NCBI GenBank assembly: GCA_016716965.1
Contig: JADJUP010000010.1
Span: forward strand, 1 to 18,419
Reading direction: 5' to 3'
Source: Sulfuritalea sp.
GTDB taxonomy: Bacteria > Pseudomonadota > Gammaproteobacteria > Burkholderiales > Rhodocyclaceae
DNA: 18,419 nucleotides
Part shown: piece by piece, positions 13,592 through 18,419 of the stretch
How positions within the stretch are numbered: the first letter of the stretch is position 1
How the letters are laid out: each line of letters opens with the position of its first letter
The notes under the pieces: model-generated
Told to the model about the DNA's origin: nothing
What the model saw: only the letters and a program-made list of their open reading frames with translations
Databases searched by the model: none
Position numbers and translations under genes: made by a program

Positions 13592-14314
13592 ATGTCAAAC
13601 GATCACGATCACAGCCACGGGCATGGGCACCACCACAATCCTCCGGGCCCGATGGTCGAGGAAGTCAGCGACTTCGAGGCACTGGAAATCGCCGTCCGCG
13701 AACTGGCCATCGAGAAGGGGCTGTTTACCGCCGAGGACCATCGCCGCTTTACCGAGTTTGCCGAGCACATCGGTCCCACGCCGGCAGCGCGCATGGTGGC
13801 CAAGGCATGGCTCGACCCGGAGTACAAGAAGCAGTGCCTGACCGACGCGATCAAGGCCAGCCTCGCCGTCGGCGTGGATTGGCTGAACCCGACCGGCTTC
13901 GGCACGCCGAGCGACTACACCGACCTGCGCGTGCTCGAGGATACGCCGACCCTGCATCATGTCGTCGTATGCACCCTGTGTTCCTGCTATCCGCGCCCCA
14001 TCCTGGGTTTCCAGCCCGAGTGGTATCGCACCCCGAACTACCGCCGTCGCCTGGTCCGCTGGCCGCGTCCGGTGCTCGCCGAGTTCGGCCTGCAACTGCC
14101 GCCGGAAGTCGAGATTCGTGTCGAGGATTCCAACCAGAAGTGTCGCTTCATCGTGATGCCGGTGCGTCCTGCAGGCACCGAAGGCTGGACCGAGGATCAA
14201 CTGACGGAAATCGTGACCCGCGACTGCCTGATCGGTGTCGCCCTGCCCAGGCCGGGCATGACTACCAACATTCCGCTGCCAGTCCATAAGCCGGCCAATC
14301 CGGGCCACCACTAA
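13592..14314 (+). CDS. scnC: Thiocyanate hydrolase gamma subunit, Co(III)-binding catalytic subunit
   Basis: ScnC is the nitrile hydratase alpha-like subunit holding the Co(III) centre. With ScnA and ScnB it hydrolyses thiocyanate to carbonyl sulfide and ammonia. The 240-residue protein contains VVVCTLCSCYPRP, with the claw ligands Cys127, Cys130, Ser131 and Cys132. These are one residue offset from Cys128, Cys131, Ser132 and Cys133 of T. thioparus; the latter two cysteines are oxidised there. A Thr before Leu in CTLC is the cobalt-type signature. EWYRTPNYRRRLVRWPR and TEDQLTEIVTRDCLIGV are also conserved. The N-terminus is His-rich (HDHSHGHGHHH, 5-15). AAAGG precedes the ATG. It follows scnA by 40 bases and precedes p15K by 16. 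An additional Cys184 (NQKCRF) replaces a Thr I recall in T. thioparus. Confidence 0.96.
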   Translation: MSNDHDHSHGHGHHHNPPGPMVEEVSDFEALEIAVRELAIEKGLFTAEDHRRFTEFAEHIGPTPAARMVAKAWLDPEYKKQCLTDAIKASLAVGVDWLNPTGFGTPSDYTDLRVLEDTPTLHHVVVCTLCSCYPRPILGFQPEWYRTPNYRRRLVRWPRPVLAEFGLQLPPEVEIRVEDSNQKCRFIVMPVRPAGTEGWTEDQLTEIVTRDCLIGVALPRPGMTTNIPLPVHKPANPGHH

Positions 14315-14330
14315 GAGCGAGGAGCAAGCC

Positions 14331-14786
14331 ATGGCTGACTCAGGGAACATGAATGCCTCCGCCGGCGCGGCGGACGGGGCGGCGAGCTGGACCCCCGTTC
14401 CCTTGCTGGAAGAGATCAAGGAGCATGGCCGGGTCTGGGAAGACCTCGCCAGCCAGTACGGCGTAACGAATCCGGATCCTCCGTGGAAGACCAGCCTCGA
14501 CGGAATTTGCGAGGCGCTGGCGGCTGGCTCCTGTTCTTCCGTGGCTGCGGCCGAAAAGCGCTGGCTGGATGGCAAGGTCGACCGCGCCAGCCTGGATTCA
14601 CCGCTGCCCCTGCTGGAGCGGCGCTGGGAAGAGGACGAGCTCTCGGAAACGCTGTACCAGGACGTTCCGTTTCCCGAGCGGCAACTGCTCTGCCTGGCGC
14701 ATTCCCTGATCAAGCGTGGCCTCGTCAATCCGGACGAACTCGCCGCTCGCATGAAAGTGGTGCATGAGCGGCTGACCGCGACCTGA
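14331..14786 (+). CDS. p15K: P15K-like thiocyanate hydrolase activator (nitrile hydratase accessory family)
   Basis: This 151-residue soluble protein belongs to the nitrile hydratase accessory/activator family, distantly related to the nitrile hydratase beta subunit. P15K of T. thioparus promotes cobalt insertion and maturation of ScnC. Seen here are an N-terminal low-complexity Ala/Gly stretch (about 5-20), a helical core with VWEDLASQYGV, and RWLDGKVDRASLDSPLPLLERRWEEDELS. The C-terminal helix has MKVVHERLTAT. The position directly behind scnC and the GAGGAG ribosome-binding site support co-expression. The motif match alone is moderate, but the context makes the role likely. Confidence 0.82.
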   Translation: MADSGNMNASAGAADGAASWTPVPLLEEIKEHGRVWEDLASQYGVTNPDPPWKTSLDGICEALAAGSCSSVAAAEKRWLDGKVDRASLDSPLPLLERRWEEDELSETLYQDVPFPERQLLCLAHSLIKRGLVNPDELAARMKVVHERLTAT

Positions 14787-14830
14787 GCGGATGCGGTCGG
14801 CGTGACCGGTGAGGCGCGATGCGGAAAAGA

Positions 14831-14852
14831 CTCCCGGCCTGTTTGGCGGGAG
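14831..14852 (+). terminator. Hairpin between p15K and the ABC transporter genes
   Basis: CTCCC and GGGAG with an inner GCC/GGC pair (one bulged G, TGTTT loop) form a stem about 45 bases after p15K. No T-run follows, so it is more likely a partial terminator or processing site than a full stop. The 215-base gap (14787-15001) holds no CynR-type operator, so the transporter is probably transcribed by read-through. Confidence 0.35.
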
Positions 14853-15001
14853 TGAGAAAGTGGAAAACCGTCATCGTCGCACCATGAAATACGGCATTCA
14901 CCAATGCGTGTCCAAAGGGCATGCAGGGGAGGGTGTTCGCGAAATGTGATGCAAGCGCGGCGGAAACAAGTCGCGGAACCTGGCCTACGGAGAGACGATC
15001 G

Positions 15002-15814
15002 GTGTCAATACGCGGAGTGAACATCAGCATCAAGGGACTGGGCTACCGCTACAGTTCTCGCGGCAACCCGACCTTCAGCAATCTCATGCTGGAATCGCCG
15101 CGCGGCGAGGCGTTGGCCATCATCGGCCGCTCCGGTTGCGGCAAATCCACCCTGCTGCACATCATCGCCGGCCTGAATCGTCCCACCGAGGGCACGATGC
15201 ACTTCGACGACAAGAAAATCGAAGGGCCGTCGTCGCGCTGGGTCATGATGTTCCAGGCGCCGCACCTGTTTCCCTGGATGAAGGTTTCGCAGAATGTCGG
15301 CGTCGGCCTGGGCTTTGCCGGATGGCCGGAAAAGGAAAAGGCCGAACGTGTCGCGGAGGCGCTGAAGCTGGTCGAGTTGTCCGACTACGCCGACACCAAT
15401 GTGCAGGACCTTTCCGGCGGGCAGCAGCAACGCGTCGCGCTGGCCCGCTCGCTGGTCATGGAGCCCGAATTGCTGCTGCTCGACGAGCCGTTCTCGGCGC
15501 TCGACGCCTTCACGCGCGCCTCGCTGCAGCGCGACGTGCGTTCGATTGCCAAGCGGCTCGGGTTCAACCTGATCATCGTCACCCACGACATCGACGAAGC
15601 CGTGCTGATGGCCGATCGCGCACTGATCATGGCCGGCGCGCCCGGCAAGATCGTCCATGAATTCGAAGTCAACCTGGCCGATCCCCGGCAACGCCAGGAT
15701 CCGGCGGTACAAAGCATGCGCGCCCGTCTCATGGATGCCTTTCACACGGCGGCGCAGGTGGCGGGCTCGCCCGCCGAGAACGCGGAGGCAGAAACGGCAT
15801 CCGAACCCGCTTGA
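15002..15814 (+). CDS. ABC transporter ATP-binding subunit (NrtD/SsuB/CynD type)
   Basis: This 270-residue cytoplasmic ATPase powers import by the neighbouring permeases. All motifs are present: Walker A GRSGCGKST (42-50), Q-loop MFQAPHLFPW (Gln85), signature LSGGQQQR (137-144), Walker B LLLLDEP (157-163) and the H-loop VTHDIDEA. The subfamily is that of nitrate, sulfonate, taurine and cyanate importers. The GTG at 15002 was chosen because GGAGAG lies seven bases upstream and an N-terminus at this point fits the family. An ATG at 14921 would add 27 residues of no recognisable domain. The substrate is inferred from context as thiocyanate and/or cyanate. Confidence 0.88.
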   Translation: MSIRGVNISIKGLGYRYSSRGNPTFSNLMLESPRGEALAIIGRSGCGKSTLLHIIAGLNRPTEGTMHFDDKKIEGPSSRWVMMFQAPHLFPWMKVSQNVGVGLGFAGWPEKEKAERVAEALKLVELSDYADTNVQDLSGGQQQRVALARSLVMEPELLLLDEPFSALDAFTRASLQRDVRSIAKRLGFNLIIVTHDIDEAVLMADRALIMAGAPGKIVHEFEVNLADPRQRQDPAVQSMRARLMDAFHTAAQVAGSPAENAEAETASEPA

Positions 15815-15879
15815 ACAGCGTTACCCGGCATACCTGACCACACCCCAGATCAGGAAACCATCATCCAAGGAGACCGAGA

Positions 15880-17217
15880 ATGTGCAGATTTTGCAATGAT
15901 CAAGTGCAGGTACCACACGACGAGCACGGCGAACCGCAATTCGATTTCAAGCGTCATGGCGATGGCATCGACGATCCCAACCTGGTGATCGAGTACGACC
16001 CGCTGTTCAGCAGCGTGCTGGGTACCAGCGTCAATCGCCGCGAACTGCTCAAGATGGGCAGCCTTGGCGCCCTGAGCAGCCTGGTGCCGTCGGCCGCCAC
16101 CTACGCCCAGGAAAAGAAATGGGATCCAACGATCCGCATCGGCTATCTGCCGATCACCGATGCCGCGGCACTGCTGGTGGCGCATGAAATGGGCTTCTTC
16201 AAGAAGGAAGGCCTGGATTCCGTCGCGCCGACACTGATCCGCGGCTGGTCTCCGCTGGTCGAGGCATTCTCCTCGCACCGCACCAACCTTACCCACATGC
16301 TGATCCCGATCCCGATCTGGATGCGCTACAACAACAAGTTCCCGGTCAAGATCACCGCCTGGAACCACACCAACGGTTCCGGCATCATCGTGCACAAGGA
16401 CAGCGGCATCAATTCGCCGAAGGACTTCGGCGGCAAGCAGTTCGCCGTGCCGTTCTGGTACTCGATCCACAACATCATTTCGCAGAAGGTCATGAAGGAC
16501 GCCGGCATCACGCCGGTGATCCGTCCGCAGGACGCGAAGCTGGCCCCCAACGAGTGCAACTTCATCGTCCTCAACCCGCCCGACATGCCGCCCGCTTTGG
16601 CGGCCAAATCGATCGACGGCTATTGCGTCGCGGAACCCTTCAATGCGCTGGGCGAACTTCGTGCCGGCGGCAAGATGCTGCGCATGACGGGCGACGTCTG
16701 GAAGGGCCATCCCTGCTGCGTGGTGGTGATGCACGAGGCCGACACCATGGATCCGGCACGCGCCGCTTGGGCACAGGGCGTGCACAACGCCATCGTTTCC
16801 GCCCAGATCCATCTTCACGAGAACCGCGCCGCGATGGCTGAAATGCTGTCCAAGGACGGCAAGGGTTACCTGCCCTTCCCGAAGGAAGTCGTTCAGCGCG
16901 CCATCATGCTCTACGACATTCCCTATCCGGGCAACGCTGCTGCCATCAAGAACAAGGACTGGGGCATGGATCGCATCAACTTCCAGGGCTGGCCGTACCG
17001 CTCCGCCACCGAACTGGTGGTCAACGACCTGAAGAAGACCACCATCACCGGCGACGCCGCCTTCCTGGAAAAGCTGGACGCCAAGTTCGTCGCCAACGAC
17101 CTGGTCAATTACAACTTCATCAAGAAGGCGCTCGACGCCAATCCGAAGTGGAAGAACGACAAGAGCGTGCCGAAAACCGGCGATCCCTTCGTCCGCACGG
17201 AAACCATCAGTCTATGA
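15880..17217 (+). CDS. NrtA/CmpA-type ABC transporter substrate-binding protein with an N-terminal CxxC extension
   Basis: This is a 445-residue type-2 periplasmic-binding protein of the NMT1/THI5-like (NrtA, CmpA, SsuA) class. It contains IRIGYLPITDAAALLVAHEM, then FFKKEGL, and later DGYCVAEPFNALGEL. Export is probably by Tat: SVNRRELLKMGSLGALSSL has the twin arginine at 53-54, followed by a hydrophobic stretch and a likely cleavage near residue 76 (TYAQ). About 52 polar residues precede the RR, starting MCRFCNDQV (Cys2 and Cys5), which is unusual for an export signal. AAGGAG seven bases before the ATG supports this start. The stop overlaps the permease start (ATGA). The transported anion is not determined by sequence; thiocyanate or cyanate is inferred. 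Confidence 0.85.
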   Translation: MCRFCNDQVQVPHDEHGEPQFDFKRHGDGIDDPNLVIEYDPLFSSVLGTSVNRRELLKMGSLGALSSLVPSAATYAQEKKWDPTIRIGYLPITDAAALLVAHEMGFFKKEGLDSVAPTLIRGWSPLVEAFSSHRTNLTHMLIPIPIWMRYNNKFPVKITAWNHTNGSGIIVHKDSGINSPKDFGGKQFAVPFWYSIHNIISQKVMKDAGITPVIRPQDAKLAPNECNFIVLNPPDMPPALAAKSIDGYCVAEPFNALGELRAGGKMLRMTGDVWKGHPCCVVVMHEADTMDPARAAWAQGVHNAIVSAQIHLHENRAAMAEMLSKDGKGYLPFPKEVVQRAIMLYDIPYPGNAAAIKNKDWGMDRINFQGWPYRSATELVVNDLKKTTITGDAAFLEKLDAKFVANDLVNYNFIKKALDANPKWKNDKSVPKTGDPFVRTETISL

Positions 17218-18042
17218 GCAACCCCCACCCGGCCGCCGGTCTGGCCGGCACCGGGACCTCCCGCGCCGCCGAGGCGACGGCGCGGGGCGTCCTCAACTTC
17301 TCGCTTCGGCCTGCTGATCCTCGCCGCACTCTGGTGGCTCGGCGGCTACATGATTTCCATCAATCCGAAGACGCAGAGTTTCGCCGGCTTCGGATTGATT
17401 CCCACCTTGCAGTCCTTTCCGGAACTTTGGAACCTGGGCAAGCTGCAGAACGCCATTGCCGCCAGCGGCTACCGCCTCGGCATGGGCATGGCGATCGCCG
17501 TTGCGATCGGCGTGCCGATCGGCATCATCATGGGGCGCAGCAAACGTTTCCGGGAACTGAGCAATTCGTCCTTCCAGTTCCTGCGCATGATCAGCCCGCT
17601 GTCATGGATGCCGATTGCCGTCTTCGTCTTTGCCGCCTGGGACCACTCGATCATTTTCCTGATCGCGATCGCTTCGGTCTGGCCGGTGATGTTTTCCACC
17701 GCCGCCGGCCTCGCCAAGGTCGACCCGGCCTGGTTCAAGGTGGCACGCAACCTTGGCGCCTCGCCGGCGCAGATGCTCACCCAGATCATCCTGCCGGCGA
17801 TCGCCTTCGACATATTCACCGGCATCCGGCTGGCGCTGGGGATTGCCTGGGTGGTGCTGGTGCCCGCCGAGTTGCTCGGCGTGACCTCAGGCCTTGGTTA
17901 TGCCATCAAGGATGCGCGCGAAACCCTGTCCTACGACCACCTCACCGCGATGGTGCTCACCATCGGTGTCATCGGCTACATGCTCGACACCTGTTGCGCG
18001 CTGCTTGTCAAGCGCTATAGCTGGCATCGTGGAGATGCCTGA
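17214..18042 (+). CDS. ABC transporter permease 1 (NrtB type), with one frameshift near the N-terminus
   Basis: This is an inner-membrane permease of the BPD_transp_1 family. The ATG at 17214 overlaps the binding-protein stop and gives MSNPHPAAGLAGTGTSRAAE. After about 17305 the conserved sequence continues in another frame (GLLILAALWWLGGY, then MISINPKTQSF). This is compatible with one extra base in the CTTCGGCC region. Five or six further helices follow, with RLGMGMAIAVAIGVPIGIIMG and the coupling-loop segment VDPAWFKVARNLGASPAQML, the EAA-like motif that contacts the ATPase. The repaired length is about 275 residues. The mature part is intact from 17350 on. Confidence 0.85.
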
Positions 18043-18220
18043 TCCCATGCGGACCCTGCGCCCACTCGATACGAAAGTTCCCGCCCGCGCTGCCGTGCGT
18101 TGCCAGATTTCCAGTGGCAGCACCCGCCGTACCGGTGGACTGGACGACACAATGGAGAATTGGCCAATGCGCCACGATGTTCCGTGCTATCCCGATCCGT
18201 GCCGGGGCTCTACATCATGA
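18035..18220 (+). CDS. Possible small protein (61 residues) between the permeases
   Basis: An open frame starts ATG at 18035 (8 bases inside permease 1, with GGAG directly before it) and its TGA overlaps the ATG of permease 2 (18217). The product is basic, with three or four cysteines (VPCYPDPC near the end), and resembles nothing I know. The tidy overlaps at both ends are suggestive. But the permeases on either side show indels, so the true reading here is uncertain and a simple spacer is equally possible. Confidence 0.3.
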   Translation: MPDPMRTLRPLDTKVPARAAVRCQISSGSTRRTGGLDDTMENWPMRHDVPCYPDPCRGSTS

Positions 18221-18419
18221 GCAGCGACGCCGCCGCGGTGGGCAACGCCGCAGCCGCCGCCGTTCCGACCGGAACCCGGTCCTCGCGCGCCCAGGCGTCG
18301 GGCACCGGCCTGTTAATTTTTTGCCGGAATCGTGATCCTGTTCGCGCTCTGGGTGGCTGGCGATATTCGTCGCCACGCTTGATCCCAAGGCCTTCACTGG
18401 GCCGCGTTCGGACCGATTC
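18217..18419 (+). CDS. ABC transporter permease 2 (NrtB type), partial, with two apparent frameshifts
   Basis: This is the start of a second permease. MSSDAAAVGNAAAAAVPTGT resembles the Ala/Thr-rich N-tail of permease 1. Conserved sequence then jumps frame at the T-run 18315-18320 (GLLIF, then AGIVILFALWV) and again near 18354 (LAIFVATLDPKAFTGPRS). The last part is homologous to the NPKTQSFAGFG region of permease 1. The rest lies beyond the window. Two permeases would form a heterodimeric pore with the single ATPase homodimer. The indels look like homopolymer errors. Confidence 0.65.
   Translation, partial: MSSDAAAVGNAAAAAVPTGTRSSRAQASGTGLLIFCRNRDPVRALGGWRYSSPRLIPRPSLGRVRTD

Noticed and set aside
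13592..14314. Nitrile hydratase instead of thiocyanate hydrolase
   Set aside because: The three-subunit split of beta into separate scnB and scnA frames, and the near full-length resemblance to ScnA, ScnB and ScnC, fit thiocyanate hydrolase better.
15850..16818. 322-residue open frame on the minus strand
   Set aside because: It is antisense to the binding-protein gene, with no ribosome-binding site and no recognisable domain; it follows from high GC codon bias.
8758..18419. Mobile-element borders around the thiocyanate island
   Set aside because: No transposase, integrase, tRNA gene, or terminal repeats were seen. The 45-bp repeats are operators, not attachment sites.
1..18419. CRISPR arrays, rRNA or tRNA genes
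   Set aside because: No regularly spaced repeats and no tRNA or rRNA signatures were seen on either strand.

Overview
The window looks like chromosomal DNA of a betaproteobacterium, most likely Rhodocyclales or a related sulfur-oxidising lineage. The grounds are high GC, the order argS - SPOR-domain protein - dsbA - SDR with ubiB divergent, and a cobalt-type thiocyanate hydrolase closely resembling my recollection of the Thiobacillus thioparus enzyme. No search was run, so taxonomy is inference.

Layout. 1-171 (minus) is the start of ubiB. 361-4991 (plus) is a tightly packed housekeeping run: argS (broken by four apparent indels), an FtsN-like SPOR protein, a DsbA-type periplasmic thiol oxidoreductase, an SDR and a BtuF-like metal-receptor protein. 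5025-8757 is a small redox/stress module: pirin and a WrbA-like flavodoxin/quinone reductase on the minus strand, with a LysR regulator and an MFS exporter on the plus strand. A 19-G run sits between pirin and the flavodoxin gene.

8758 to the right end is a thiocyanate/cyanate island. Operon A (9080-11243) encodes a CbiM-like cobalt permease, cyanase (cynS) and a SAM methyltransferase. A CynR-like LysR regulator (minus) lies between the two operons. Operon B (12766 onward) encodes thiocyanate hydrolase beta, alpha and gamma (scnB, scnA, scnC), its activator P15K, and an NrtABCD-type ABC importer (ATPase, Tat-type binding protein, two permeases, the second cut by the window edge).

How it fits together. 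The importer would bring in thiocyanate and/or cyanate. The CbiM-like protein would supply cobalt. P15K would help install Co(III) in ScnC. ScnABC would split thiocyanate into carbonyl sulfide and ammonia, and CynS would decompose cyanate to ammonia and CO2. The strongest new observation is a 45-bp operator of the form ATAG-N7-CTAT-N15-ATAG-N7-C(A/G)AT, present three times: upstream of operon A (8825), over the start codon of the cynR-like gene (12322), and upstream of operon B (12495). Copies 1 and 3 also share promoter elements at identical spacing. This points to one CynR-type regulator controlling both operons and itself.

Sequence quality. argS, scnB, both permeases and probably the 3' end of the cynR-like gene carry single-base indels, often at homopolymers, that break otherwise well-conserved proteins. 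Sequencing or assembly error is the simplest explanation.
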